From the NCBI GenBank assembly GCA_963774075.1, contig CAVZDP010000003.1, positions 682,001 through 746,000 on the forward strand: 64,000 nt of DNA, written 5' to 3'. Positions 15,603 to 23,571 of this stretch are shown piece after piece. This stretch comes from JBBQNR01 sp963774075 (lineage in GTDB: Bacteria > Actinomycetota > Thermoleophilia > Solirubrobacterales > JBBDJG01). The notes under the pieces are model-generated. The model did no database searches, was not told the DNA's origin, and was given only the letters and a program-made list of their open reading frames with translations. The position numbers were made by a program, and so were the translations under genes. Position 1 is the first letter of the stretch. Each line of letters starts with the position of its first letter.

Positions 15603-16121
15603 ATGGCCGCCATGGGAGCACTCGACGACGCAATTCGAGAGCACCTGGAGCTGAAGCGCCGCCTGGGCGCCTCCGAGGACGAGGTCCAGCGCAAGGAACA
15701 GGAGGCGTTCGGCCGCGGTTCCGCGACCCAGCCCGCCGCCGAGCCGGCGCAGGAGATGCCGTCCGGCGCCGACGATGCTCCGCCGTCCTCCGAGCCGCTT
15801 GCGGACCCAACTGAGATCGAGCTCCCGCCGGAGCCGCCGCTAGCCGACCTCGAGGTCAACGGCAACGGCGTGGCGACCGCTCCACTCCCGGACGAGCTGG
15901 AGCCGGACGAGGTCCTTCCGGAGGAATCCCTCGAGCCGGAGCACTCCACACGTTCCTCGGCCGTGTGGGACGACGAGCCCGAGCCGGAGGACGAGCCCAA
16001 AGCGCGCGACGAGCCCGAGGAGGACGTGCTCGAGGCGACTCCCGACTTCCTCGAGGAGACCTCCGACCAGGATCAGCTCTGGTTCGAGCAGAAGTCGCCG
16101 AAGGACTTCGATTTCGACTAG
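15603..16121 (+). CDS. hypothetical acidic low-complexity protein
   Basis: The 172-residue protein begins with a short helical segment, LDDAIREHLELKRRLGASED, followed by a long Pro/Glu/Asp/Ala-rich, probably disordered tail ending QKSPKDFDFD. The tail has a run of acidic motifs (DDEPEPEDEPKARDEPEED). No cysteine, signal peptide or membrane segment is present. I do not recognise a named family, but the N-terminal helix plus acidic tail and the strong G/C bias at third positions support a real gene. There is no clear ribosome site. It could act through protein binding or charge; this is speculation. Confidence 0.7.
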   Translation: MAAMGALDDAIREHLELKRRLGASEDEVQRKEQEAFGRGSATQPAAEPAQEMPSGADDAPPSSEPLADPTEIELPPEPPLADLEVNGNGVATAPLPDELEPDEVLPEESLEPEHSTRSSAVWDDEPEPEDEPKARDEPEEDVLEATPDFLEETSDQDQLWFEQKSPKDFDFD

Positions 16122-16189
16122 TAAGAGGGGGCGCGGCGAGAGTCGCTCAGCACCACGCCTCATTCGGACCGAGCCGCCGGACGGCCGCT

Positions 16190-16400
16190 GAGCCCACCTC
16201 TGGACGTGCGTCCAGAAAAATGGGGCGGCGCTTACCCGCTTTCGCCGAACGCCGATGAAGCTTGGGACGGAAAGGGAAGTTCCGTTCCTCGTAGGTAAGG
16301 ACGCCACCAGACGAGGACCTTCTCTGGGAGGACCTCCCAGAGGAGCGGCACGGACGCTACACGGGGCCGGCCTTTTGGCCGGCCCCGTGCTATTTCGGCG
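16190..16400 (+). ncRNA. structured untranslated region upstream of metF (candidate leader RNA or small RNA)
   Basis: The 345-nt gap before metF holds a chain of perfect hairpins: CTGGACG/CGTCCAG (about 16200-16215), ACGGAA/TTCCGT (16267-16285), CCTCGT/ACGAGG (16287-16316), CTCTGGGAG/CTCCCAGAG (16322-16342) and a 12-bp terminator-like stem (16361-16388). The conserved-looking loop GGTAAGGACGCCACCAG lies in the third. I could not match it to the SAM, THF, cobalamin or other riboswitches I know. It could regulate metF by attenuation or be an independent RNA. Confidence 0.4.
16361..16388 (+). terminator. terminator-like hairpin 78 bp before metF
   Basis: ACGGGGCCGGCC, loop TTTT, GGCCGGCCCCGT: a perfect 12-bp stem with a tetraloop. 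It is followed by GCTATTTCGG rather than a clean T run, so it may end transcription only partly or form part of an attenuator. Confidence 0.55.
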
Positions 16401-16466
16401 CTCAGCGCCTCCCGCGTGCCCTCATCTACCATTCCTCCAACCAGGCCCCGAGCCGCGAATCGCCAT

Positions 16467-17396
16467 ATGAGAATCGATCAGATCATCGCCACCACCAGGC
16501 CCTGCTTCTCGTTCGAGTTCTTCCCGCCGAAGACCGACGAGGGCCAGCGCAGCCTGGAGAGCGCTCTCACCGAGCTGAAGCAGGACGATCCGGAGTACGT
16601 GTCGGTCACCTACGGCGCGGGCGGCTCCACGCGCGAGCGCACCGTCGAGGTGACCAAGTGGATCAAGGAGGAGCTCGGCCTCGAGGCGATGGCACACCTT
16701 TCGTGCGTCGGCGAGCCGGTCGATCGCCTGCGGGAGATACTCGACGAGGTCACGACCGCCGGCATCGAGAACGTGCTCGCGCTGCGAGGGGATCCGCCGC
16801 GGGGAGAGACCGAATGGACCCCGCACCCGGAGGGGCTGGAGTGCTCCGCCGACCTCATCGAGCTGATCCGCGAGCGCTATGACTTCTGTATCGGCGCGGC
16901 CTGCTTTCCGGAGGTCCATCCCGAGGCGCCCGACCTGGAGCACGACCTGCGCTACCTACAGCGCAAGATCGAGGCGGGAGCCTCCTTCCTGATCACTCAG
17001 CTGTTCTTCGACAACGAGCTCTACTTCGACTTCGTGGAGGAGGTCCGCGCTCGCGGCATCGACGTGCCGATCATCCCCGGCATCATGCCCATCACGAACT
17101 TCGAGCAGATCAAGCTGATCACCGGCATGTGCGGCGCGAGCATCCCCACCCCGCTGATGGAGCAACTCGAGGCTCGGCACGAGCCCGACAGCGCCGAGGC
17201 CGTGACCGAGCTGGGCGTCGCCTACGCGACCTTGCAGTGCGCGGACCTGCTCTCCAGAGGCGCGCCCGGCATCCACTTCTACACGCTCAACAAGTCTCCC
17301 GCGACGCGCGCGATCCTGTCGGCGCTCAAGGCCGCGCGTCCGTGGCAGCGCGTGTCGCACGCCAGCGCTCCGGCTGCTGCGGATCCGCCGAGCTGA
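16467..17396 (+). CDS. metF: methylenetetrahydrofolate reductase
   Basis: MetF reduces 5,10-methylene-THF to 5-methyl-THF with NAD(P)H and FAD, supplying the methyl group for methionine. The 309-residue TIM-barrel protein begins MRIDQIIATTRPCFSFEFFP, with the active-site Glu in FEFFPPKTDEG. Other family motifs are YVSVTYGAGGSTRERT, NVLALRGDPPRGE, AACFPEVHPEAP, FLITQLFFDN and PIIPGIMPI. ATG 16467 is chosen because upstream in-frame codons translate to non-family sequence. Its last 71 bp overlap the convergent metallo-hydrolase gene. Confidence 0.95.
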   Translation: MRIDQIIATTRPCFSFEFFPPKTDEGQRSLESALTELKQDDPEYVSVTYGAGGSTRERTVEVTKWIKEELGLEAMAHLSCVGEPVDRLREILDEVTTAGIENVLALRGDPPRGETEWTPHPEGLECSADLIELIRERYDFCIGAACFPEVHPEAPDLEHDLRYLQRKIEAGASFLITQLFFDNELYFDFVEEVRARGIDVPIIPGIMPITNFEQIKLITGMCGASIPTPLMEQLEARHEPDSAEAVTELGVAYATLQCADLLSRGAPGIHFYTLNKSPATRAILSALKAARPWQRVSHASAPAAADPPS

Positions 17397-18354
17397 CGCG
17401 TTCGGCCATGCCCTGCCGCTCCAGGTGGGTCAGGTAGCAGAGCACGATCGTCAGCAGCCAGCTCACCATCACGCCTTCGATCGCGCCGAAGACCTCCGAG
17501 ACCACCTCGTAGGCGGTCAGCTCCCTGGAGGCGATCGCGCGCTCGGTCTGCTCCAACCGCTCGCGCACCTCGGCCCGGTTGGCGTCGATGTGGGCCTGCA
17601 CGTCGCCGAACGGCCGCCCGTGGCCGGGTAGGCAGAGCCGCGCGCCCAGACGCTCGACGACGTCGAGGCTGGAGAGGAACTCCGCCACCGGGTCGGGCGT
17701 CCAGCCGTAGTCGAAGTACAGGGAGACGCGACCGAGCAGGTGATCTCCGCTGAGTAGCAACCGCCAGCCGGGTTGATAGAGGACCACGTGTGACGGCGCG
17801 TGCCCGGGCGTCTCGTGCACCGTCCAGCGGCCGCTGTCGGTCTCGACCTCGACGCCCTCGACGAGCTCCCTATCAGGACGGACGACCGCAGCGATCCCCG
17901 GAGTCTGGCCGCGGCGCTCCTCCGCCCAGCGACGGAGCGGCTCGAGTGGCACTCCGCTCTGGCGGGCGACCTCGAAGCGGCGCTCGAGCGATCGCTCCGG
18001 ATCGGCCACTCCGCGCGTCATGTGGTCGTGGGCCGGGTGCATCCACAGCTCGCAGCCGGCCGCCTCGACGATCGGCGCCGCCAGGCCGTAGTGGTCCGAG
18101 TGCGCGTGGGTGCAGACCAGCAGCCGCACCTGGTCGAGGCGGTAGCCGGCCTGCGAGAGCGCGCGCTCGAGCTCGTGGAGGGCGCCCGGCTCGTTGATGC
18201 CGGTGTCGACGAGCACGATGCCGGAGCCGTGGCTGATGGCGAACGCGTTCACGTGCGGCACGCCGGGCCAGGGCAGCGGGAGTCGGAGGCGCCACACCCC
18301 GGGCAGGATGCGGTCCGCGCGGCCGTGCTCGCGCCTTCGCCGTTGCTCGCTCAC
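17326..18354 (-). CDS. metallo-beta-lactamase-fold hydrolase
   Basis: The 342-residue protein has the zinc-binding signature THAHSDHYG at about residue 81, then HETPGHAPSHVVLYQ and SGDHLLGRVSLY, and a late conserved histidine in CLPGHGRPFGD. A C-terminal helical domain of about 90 residues (RERLEQTERAIASRELTAYE) resembles the winged-helix end of LACTB2/glyoxalase II-like enzymes. The substrate is unknown. The C-terminal tail overlaps metF by 71 bp on the opposite strand. It is divergent from the next gene, also a metallo-beta-lactamase protein, with 38 bp between starts. Confidence 0.88.
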   Translation of the reverse strand: MSEQRRRREHGRADRILPGVWRLRLPLPWPGVPHVNAFAISHGSGIVLVDTGINEPGALHELERALSQAGYRLDQVRLLVCTHAHSDHYGLAAPIVEAAGCELWMHPAHDHMTRGVADPERSLERRFEVARQSGVPLEPLRRWAEERRGQTPGIAAVVRPDRELVEGVEVETDSGRWTVHETPGHAPSHVVLYQPGWRLLLSGDHLLGRVSLYFDYGWTPDPVAEFLSSLDVVERLGARLCLPGHGRPFGDVQAHIDANRAEVRERLEQTERAIASRELTAYEVVSEVFGAIEGVMVSWLLTIVLCYLTHLERQGMAERVSSADPQQPERWRATRAATDARP

Positions 18355-18378
18355 GAGCCGGCGTTGAGACGAAGCGAA

Positions 18379-18384
18379 TACCGT
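18379..18384 (+). promoter_or_regulatory. -10 box of a leaderless promoter
   Basis: TACCGT lies 8 nt before GTG 18393, within the 38-bp divergent gap, and there is no Shine-Dalgarno. Confidence 0.45.
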
Positions 18385-18392
18385 TCTCGGCG

Positions 18393-19223
18393 GTGGCTAC
18401 GGCGCAAGCAGATCAGCTCCCCCAGGGCGTCGAAAGGATACGCGCCCCGAACGCGGGGCCGCTGACGCTCTCGGGAACGAACACATACCTCGTCGGGAGC
18501 CCCGCCTGGGTGATCGACCCCGGACCGACGGACGCGGCTCACCTCGAGCGGGTCTGGTCCGACGCCGCCGGTCGCGGCGGCGTGGCCGGCATCGCCCTCA
18601 CGCACCGGCATCTCGACCACGCCGGCGCCGCGCCGCTCTTGCGGGAGCGATCGGGAGCGCCGCTCGCCGCCGGGCGCGCGTCGATTGCCGGTGGCGCGTT
18701 CGACGAGCCGGGAGTCGAGGGCCTGGAGGTGGACGTCCTCCTGGCCGACGGTGACGAATACGGGCCCCTGCGAGTCCTCGAGACCCCCGGCCACTCCGCC
18801 GACCACCTCAGCTTCCTCTTCGACGGGGTCCTCTTCTGCGGCGACACGGTGCTCGGCGAAGGAAGCGTCTTCATCCCCCCCGGGGGCGGCTCGCTGGGCG
18901 CATACCTCGAGTCGCTCATGCGGCTCGAGGCGCTCGAGCTGACGGCGCTCTGTCCCGGGCACGGGCCCGTCGTCAACCGGCCGCGAGAGAAGCTGCGCGA
19001 ATACCTCGACCACAGGCTCGAGCGCGAGCGCCGCCTGCTGCATGCGCTCGGGCGAGGCCTGCGCACGCGTGACGACCTGCTCGACGACGTCTGGGACGAC
19101 GCCCCGGCGGTGCTGCGTCCGGCCGCGGCTCTCACGCTCGAGGCGCACCTCGAAAAGCTCGAGGGCGACGGAGCGCTGCCATCCGGAGTCGAGCGGCTGG
19201 GGCGCGGCTCACTCTGCGACTAG
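18393..19223 (+). CDS. LACTB2-like metallo-beta-lactamase-fold hydrolase
   Basis: The 276-residue enzyme carries THRHLDHAG (zinc ligands) at about residue 69, VLETPGHSADHLSFLF, FCGDTVLG and CPGHGPVV, in the usual order. The C-terminal 60 residues form a winged-helix-like domain (HLEKLEGDGALPSGVERL), as in human LACTB2. Related bacterial proteins are annotated as MBL-fold hydrolases or ribonucleases; the substrate here is unknown. It starts at GTG 18393 and ends with a 4-bp overlap of the convergent gene downstream. Its pairing with the divergent MBL gene suggests an old duplication. Confidence 0.88.
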   Translation: MATAQADQLPQGVERIRAPNAGPLTLSGTNTYLVGSPAWVIDPGPTDAAHLERVWSDAAGRGGVAGIALTHRHLDHAGAAPLLRERSGAPLAAGRASIAGGAFDEPGVEGLEVDVLLADGDEYGPLRVLETPGHSADHLSFLFDGVLFCGDTVLGEGSVFIPPGGGSLGAYLESLMRLEALELTALCPGHGPVVNRPREKLREYLDHRLERERRLLHALGRGLRTRDDLLDDVWDDAPAVLRPAAALTLEAHLEKLEGDGALPSGVERLGRGSLCD

Positions 19224-19513
19224 CGTTCCAGCGGCTCGTCCACGCGCAGCGGCTCGCCGACGTGCACAGGCTCGCCCACGGCTTCCGCGATCTCGTCCTC
19301 GATTCCTGACGCCGAGCCCGGGCAGTCGATCCGAAACCGCTTCGGGGGGATCTCGTCGCGTGGCTCGACGGGCAGCCCGAACAGCTCCGTGTGCCCGAAG
19401 AGCTCGTAGTTGCCGCTGTTCAGGAGGATGGCGCGTGCGGGCATCGGGCAGGTGGCGTCGTGGTGCGCCAAGCCGATGCGGATGTGAGCGAGCATCTCCT
19501 GCTCCAGGCTCAC
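19220..19513 (-). CDS. hypothetical conserved-looking small protein
   Basis: The 97-residue protein, read from GTG 19513, starts MSLEQEMLAHIRIGLAHHDA and continues CPMPARAILLNSGNYELFGH, with a Glu/Val-rich end. I do not recognise a family. Nearly every third codon position is G or C, which argues that it is real. The chosen GTG lies 25 bp after the stop of the pterin dehydratase gene, making a likely two-gene operon; longer starts would overlap that gene. It contains two cysteines and no membrane segment. Confidence 0.6.
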   Translation of the reverse strand: MSLEQEMLAHIRIGLAHHDATCPMPARAILLNSGNYELFGHTELFGLPVEPRDEIPPKRFRIDCPGSASGIEDEIAEAVGEPVHVGEPLRVDEPLER

Positions 19514-19538
19514 GGCGTCCTCTAGGCCGACACCGAGC

Positions 19539-19874
19539 TCATGCCGACTCGGCGAGGCGGTCGATCTTCGCAGCCATAACGAAGTCGTTGCGGGAGAGAC
19601 CACCCACGGAGTGCGTGGTCAGCTCGAAGCTGGCCCGACCCCATCCGAGCTCGATGTCCGGATGATGTGCCTCCGCCTCGGCCACGAGCGCGGCACGCGC
19701 GACGAACCCAAAGGCATCCGTGAAGTTCGGAAATGAGAACTCGCGCTGTAGGACGCGGTTGCCGTCCCGGGTCCACTCGGGCACCTCGGACGAGAGTCCC
19801 GCCGCCTCTTCCTCGGAGAGGGGAGGCGTCCCCTTCTCGCACGCCTCGCAGTGTTGCTTCGCGAGCTCGCTCAT
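19539..19874 (-). CDS. pterin-4-alpha-carbinolamine dehydratase
   Basis: The 111-residue protein belongs to the PCD/DCoH family, which dehydrates 4a-hydroxytetrahydrobiopterin. Family pieces are present: LQREFSFPNFTDAFGFVARA, then EAEAHHPDIELGWGRASFEL, then TTHSVGGLSRNDFVMAAKID. The HHP motif carries the catalytic histidines. The first 30 residues include HCEACEKGTPPLSEEEA, a common start in bacterial members. Bacterial relatives can recycle pterin cofactors or have another role, possibly molybdopterin-related. No pterin hydroxylase is nearby. Confidence 0.93.
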   Translation of the reverse strand: MSELAKQHCEACEKGTPPLSEEEAAGLSSEVPEWTRDGNRVLQREFSFPNFTDAFGFVARAALVAEAEAHHPDIELGWGRASFELTTHSVGGLSRNDFVMAAKIDRLAESA

Positions 19875-19934
19875 CGGCCGTGAGTGTTGCAGACGAGGCC
19901 CGGAGCCGCAGCTGCGGAGGGCCCCATGACGAGG

Positions 19935-20009
<75 letters not shown>

Positions 20010-20019
20010 GAGAATCACG

Positions 20020-20041
20020 CGACCCGCAAGCTCGCGGGTCG
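20020..20041 (-). terminator. hairpin between the dioxygenase gene and tRNA-Asp
   Basis: CGACCCGC (20020-20027), 6-nt loop, GCGGGTCG (20034-20041): a perfect 8-bp stem just after the stop of the dioxygenase gene and before the tRNA. It lacks a T run, so a terminator role is probable but unproven. Confidence 0.4.
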
Positions 20042-20073
20042 GCAGGAGCAATTGTAGTAGTCGCCGACCCTGC

Positions 20074-21003
20074 TCAGCGTTCGATCGTCCAGCCGCGCGG
20101 ATTGCGGATCGGCGTCAGCGCCAGTTCGAGCCCGGGGCGGAGCGGCTCGTGCTGAGGCGGCAGCTTCAGCTCCTCGCCCAGCCGCTCCGGCTCCTCGTCG
20201 ACGGCGAAGCCGGGGCTCCTGGTCGCGAGCTCGAACAACACCCCGCTTGGCTCCCGGAAGTAGATCGAGTGAAAGTACATGCGGTCGATGATCTCGGTCG
20301 GGTAGACGTAGTCGCCGACCACCTGCTCGCGCCATCGCGCATGATCCTCGTCGGACGACGTCCAAGCGATGTGATGAACCGTGCCGGCTCCCTGGCGCGG
20401 CGGCTCCGCCGGCGGTCGGTCGTAGTGGTAGAGCGCTCCGCGCGTCCCGCCTCTCAGGCGGTGACCGGCTCCGTCGATGAGCGGCGTGAAGCGCAGCGTG
20501 CGCGTGAGCAGGTGGTGGCTCGCCGCGGGGTGTGCGCTGTACGCGCGCACCCCTTGCAAGCCGAGCAGCGCGTGCTCGAGCGGAACATCCGAGGCTCTCG
20601 CGGTCAACGGCGGGTCGTCACTGCCGATCGCGACCAGCTCCAGATCGAGCCCCTCGGGGTCGGCGAAACGCAGCGCGGCCGGCTCGCGCTCGACGGGCAC
20701 GGCGGCCGACTCGAGTCGCTCGGCCCAGAAGTCGAGTGAGCGCTCGCCTCGCACGCGCCAGATGATCCGGTGGATCATCCCCGCCCCGGCGCGGCCGGGC
20801 TGTGACTCCGGGAACTCGAAGAACGTCACGACGCTGCCGGGCGTGCCGAGCTCGTCACCGTAGTAGAGGTGGTAGTAGTCGGGCGCGTCGAAGTTGACCG
20901 TCTTCTTGACGAGCCGCAAGCCCAGCAGGCCCGCGTAGAAGTCGACATTGCGCTGCGCGTCCGCGGTGATCGCGGTGATGTGGTGAATGCCGTGGAGACG
21001 CAT
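20074..21003 (-). CDS. ring-cleaving dioxygenase, VOC superfamily (MhqO-like)
   Basis: The 309-residue protein has two vicinal-oxygen-chelate halves. The first begins LHGIHHITAITADAQRNVDF, then YAGLLGLRLVKKTVNFDAPD and YHLYYGDELGTPG. The second includes GTVHHIAWTSSDEDHARW and YFHSIYFREPSGVLFELAT, carrying the His and Glu metal ligands. This pattern matches the MhqA/MhqO dioxygenases, which act on hydroquinone-type or other aromatic compounds. The substrate is inferred only from family. A GTAGGAG site precedes the ATG. It is divergent from the cupin gene. Confidence 0.9.
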   Translation of the reverse strand: MRLHGIHHITAITADAQRNVDFYAGLLGLRLVKKTVNFDAPDYYHLYYGDELGTPGSVVTFFEFPESQPGRAGAGMIHRIIWRVRGERSLDFWAERLESAAVPVEREPAALRFADPEGLDLELVAIGSDDPPLTARASDVPLEHALLGLQGVRAYSAHPAASHHLLTRTLRFTPLIDGAGHRLRGGTRGALYHYDRPPAEPPRQGAGTVHHIAWTSSDEDHARWREQVVGDYVYPTEIIDRMYFHSIYFREPSGVLFELATRSPGFAVDEEPERLGEELKLPPQHEPLRPGLELALTPIRNPRGWTIER

Positions 21004-21124
21004 GTGAATCTCCTACCCCCGAGCCTAACCCCTTTTTGGACCGCCGGGTTGGCAGCGCTCATGTGGCCGCGCGACACGCGGTAGGGTTCGAGCCGTTCAT
21101 GGATTCCCCGCGATTGGAGACGAT

Positions 21125-21499
21125 ATGGCTGACGTGACGATCAAGAAACTCGACGAGTTCGACGCTGCATTCGGCGGAGCGATGAAGCTGGTGCGCGATG
21201 GCCTCGGCGTCGAGTCCTTCGGGATTCAGGTGATCGACATGCCGGCCAACGTCGACGCCTACCCCGAGCACGACCACGCCGAGGACGGCCAGGAGGAGGT
21301 GTACACCGTGCTCCAGGGCACGGCGACCCTGAGGGTCGAGGGCGAGGACCACGAGCTGACTCCGGGGACCTTCGCGCGCGTGCCGGCCGGTCAGAAACGC
21401 AAGATCGTCACCGGAGAGAGCCCCGTACGGCTGCTCGCGCTCGGCGGAACTCCCGGCAAGGCCTATCAGGCCCCGGAGTTCACCAGCCCGTCCGGCTAG
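21125..21499 (+). CDS. small cupin-domain protein
   Basis: The 124-residue protein is a single cupin barrel. Motif 1 is DAYPEHDHAEDGQEEVYTVL, with metal-binding histidines and Glu. Motif 2 includes HELTPGTFARVPAGQKRKI, where the usual histidine is absent. It begins MADVTIKKLDEFDAAFGGAM. Family members are often non-enzymatic or act on small organic molecules; no substrate can be assigned. A GGAG site lies before the ATG. The SDR gene begins 12 bp downstream, so a cupin-SDR-SixA operon is likely. Confidence 0.88.
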   Translation: MADVTIKKLDEFDAAFGGAMKLVRDGLGVESFGIQVIDMPANVDAYPEHDHAEDGQEEVYTVLQGTATLRVEGEDHELTPGTFARVPAGQKRKIVTGESPVRLLALGGTPGKAYQAPEFTSPSG

Positions 21500-21511
21500 A
21501 CGCCTCCCGCG

Positions 21512-22282
21512 ATGGACCTCGGTATCGAGGGAAAGGTCGCGCTGGTGATGGGCGCGAGCCGGGGCATCGGGCGTGGCATCGCCGCCGCGCTGGCTCGAGA
21601 GGGCGCGCGCGTCGCCGCGGTGAGCCGCTCGCGGGAGAGCATCGAGGCCGCAGCGAAGGAGATAGCGACCGGGCACGGGGCGCAGGTGCAGGGATTCGCG
21701 GCGGATGCCGGAGACGTCGAGGCTCTGCCCGACCTCGTTCGCACGGTCGAGCGCGCACTCGGCCCCGTGGACATCCTCGTGACCAACACCGGCGGCCCTC
21801 CGCTCGGCGACTCGCTCGGGTTCGACCACTCGCAGTGGACCGCCGCCTACCGCGGCCTGGTGCTGGGACCGATGGCGCTCATCGAGGCGGTCGTCCCCGG
21901 CATGAGAGAGCGTGGATGGGGAAGAATCGTGAACGTGACCTCGTCCACGACCCGGGAGCCGCTGCCGGGCTTGATGCTGTCCAACAGCCACCGCCTGGCG
22001 GCCGTAGGCGCCTTCAAGACGCTGGCGGGCGAGCTCGCACGAGACGGGATCCTGCTCAACGGCGTCGCTCCCGGGCGCATTGCCACGCAGCGAATAGCGC
22101 AGCTGCGAGGAAAGCCGCTCGAGGAAATCGTTTCCGAGCCCCAGCCGGACATCCCAGTCGGGCGCCTCGGCACCGTCGAGGAGATGGGCGACGCGGCCGC
22201 CTTCCTTTGCTCCGAGCGGGCCTCGTACGTCAACGGCGTCAACCTGCTCGTGGACGGGGGCCTCGTCCGCGCGCTGCCATGA
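21512..22282 (+). CDS. SDR-family oxidoreductase lacking the canonical YxxxK
   Basis: The 256-residue classical-type SDR has the NAD(P) loop GASRGIGRGIA at about residue 15, the NTGG motif in LVTNTGGPP, and a Ser in NVTSSTT. Where the catalytic YxxxK is expected, the sequence is LSNSHRLAAVGAFK, so Tyr becomes Ser and Lys becomes Arg. The same pattern (LSNxxRxxxxxxxK) occurs in a recognised subgroup of FabG-like proteins. The end is also typical: FLCSERASYVNGVNLLVDGG. Activity may be altered or absent. It overlaps the next gene by ATGA. Confidence 0.9.
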   Translation: MDLGIEGKVALVMGASRGIGRGIAAALAREGARVAAVSRSRESIEAAAKEIATGHGAQVQGFAADAGDVEALPDLVRTVERALGPVDILVTNTGGPPLGDSLGFDHSQWTAAYRGLVLGPMALIEAVVPGMRERGWGRIVNVTSSTTREPLPGLMLSNSHRLAAVGAFKTLAGELARDGILLNGVAPGRIATQRIAQLRGKPLEEIVSEPQPDIPVGRLGTVEEMGDAAAFLCSERASYVNGVNLLVDGGLVRALP

Positions 22283-22707
22283 TCTGGTTTCTGCGCCACG
22301 GTGAAGCGGAGGACGGCACGCCCGACGAGGAGCGGCAGCTCACCGAGAAGGGCCGCCGCCAGTCGCGCGTGGCAGGTGCGGGGCTGGCGAAGGTCGGCGT
22401 GAAGCCCGACGCCTGCCTCTCCAGCCCGAAGCGGCGCGCTCTCGAGACCGCCGAGATCGCCTGTGAGCAGCTAGGGATCGCTGTAACGATCGAGCCTTCG
22501 CTCGCCGGCGGTCCCTTCGACGCGGAGCGGCTGGCCGCCGGCCTTGGCGACGTGCTGCTCGTCGGCCACGAGCCGGACTTCTCCCAGGCCGTGCGTGAGC
22601 TCACCGGTGGGCGCGTGCGGATCAAGAAGGGAGGGGTCGTCGGCGTGGACAGCGGCGAGCTACGCGGGCTGATGCGGCCGCGCGACCTGGCCGCGATAGC
22701 CGACTGA
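22279..22707 (+). CDS. sixA: SixA-like histidine phosphatase
   Basis: The 142-residue protein is a short phosphoglycerate-mutase-type phosphatase. RHGEAE at residues 6-11 holds the phospho-acceptor His, KRRALETAE the second basic site, and VGHEPDFSQ the second histidine. SixA enzymes dephosphorylate histidine phosphotransfer domains or similar proteins; the target here is unknown. ATG 22279 overlaps the SDR stop by 4 bp, so the two are translationally coupled. mutM follows 16 bp downstream. Confidence 0.9.
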   Translation: MIWFLRHGEAEDGTPDEERQLTEKGRRQSRVAGAGLAKVGVKPDACLSSPKRRALETAEIACEQLGIAVTIEPSLAGGPFDAERLAAGLGDVLLVGHEPDFSQAVRELTGGRVRIKKGGVVGVDSGELRGLMRPRDLAAIAD

Positions 22708-22722
22708 CGACGGCAGCGGCAA

Positions 22723-23571
22723 GTGCCCGAGCTGCCGGAGGTCGAGATCACCGCTCGCCGTCTCGGACGGGCGCTGGAGGGAGCCGTGATCGAGTCCGCC
22801 CTCGCGCCCGGGATGGTGACGCTGAAGACCATCGAGCCGCCTCTGTCCGCGCTCGCGGGCAAAGCCGTCTCGGGCATCGGGCGCCGCGGAAAGATGCTGG
22901 TCGTCGAGGCCGGCGAGCTCGCCGTACTGATCCACCTCATGTCCGCCGGGCGCCTGCAGCTCTTCGAGGAGCGGGCCTCGATGCGCGACCGGACCTCCCG
23001 GCTGCTGCTGCGATTGGAAGACGGCCGGGAGCTTCGCCTGCGTGAGTTCGGCAAGCAGCAGCGGGCGTGGGCGAGGCTGCTCCCGGTCGCCGACGTGGAC
23101 CGCGAGGAAATGGTCGCGACGCTCGGTCCGGACGCGTGGCCGGCTCCGGCGCCGGAGCGGTTCGCTGCGCTCGTGGCCCAGGCGCGACACCTGCACCCAC
23201 TGCTGCGCGACCAGCGGGTCGTGGCCGGCATCGGCCGCTCCTGGGTGGACGAGATCCTCTGGCAGGCGGAGCTGTCGCCGTTCAGGAAGGGCAGCGAGCT
23301 CGACGGTGACCAGGTCGAGCGCCTACGAGTCGCGTGCGACACGGTGCTCGCAGACGCCCTCGCCCACTACGAGCGGATGATCCCAGACGCGATTCCCGAG
23401 CGGCTTCCGATGCCGCTCCAGGTCCACGGCCGGCACGGCCGGCCATGCCCGCGCTGCGGGACCACGCTCGAGGCCGTGCACTTCAACGAGTACGTGATGA
23501 CGTATTGCCCGGCCGATCAGACGAGCGGCCGGGTGCTCAAGGACCGCAGGCTGTCACGACTGCTCAAATAG
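22723..23571 (+). CDS. mutM: formamidopyrimidine-DNA glycosylase
   Basis: MutM/Fpg removes 8-oxoguanine and formamidopyrimidines and cuts the abasic strand. The 282-residue protein begins PELPEVEITARRLGRAL after the start Met, with the catalytic Pro1 and Glu2. It also has GKMLVVEAGELAVLIHLMSA (conserved Lys region) and a C-terminal zinc finger, CPRCGTTLE then TYCPADQ. It starts at GTG 22723. A second Fpg/Nei-family gene lies at 50952-51728. Its last 18 bp overlap the convergent DtxR-type gene. Confidence 0.95.
   Translation: MPELPEVEITARRLGRALEGAVIESALAPGMVTLKTIEPPLSALAGKAVSGIGRRGKMLVVEAGELAVLIHLMSAGRLQLFEERASMRDRTSRLLLRLEDGRELRLREFGKQQRAWARLLPVADVDREEMVATLGPDAWPAPAPERFAALVAQARHLHPLLRDQRVVAGIGRSWVDEILWQAELSPFRKGSELDGDQVERLRVACDTVLADALAHYERMIPDAIPERLPMPLQVHGRHGRPCPRCGTTLEAVHFNEYVMTYCPADQTSGRVLKDRRLSRLLK

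Noticed and set aside
16122..16466. Known riboswitch (SAM, THF, cobalamin, M-box) or SRP/6C RNA
   Set aside because: None of the conserved core sequences I know from these classes is present, so it is left as an unassigned structured region.
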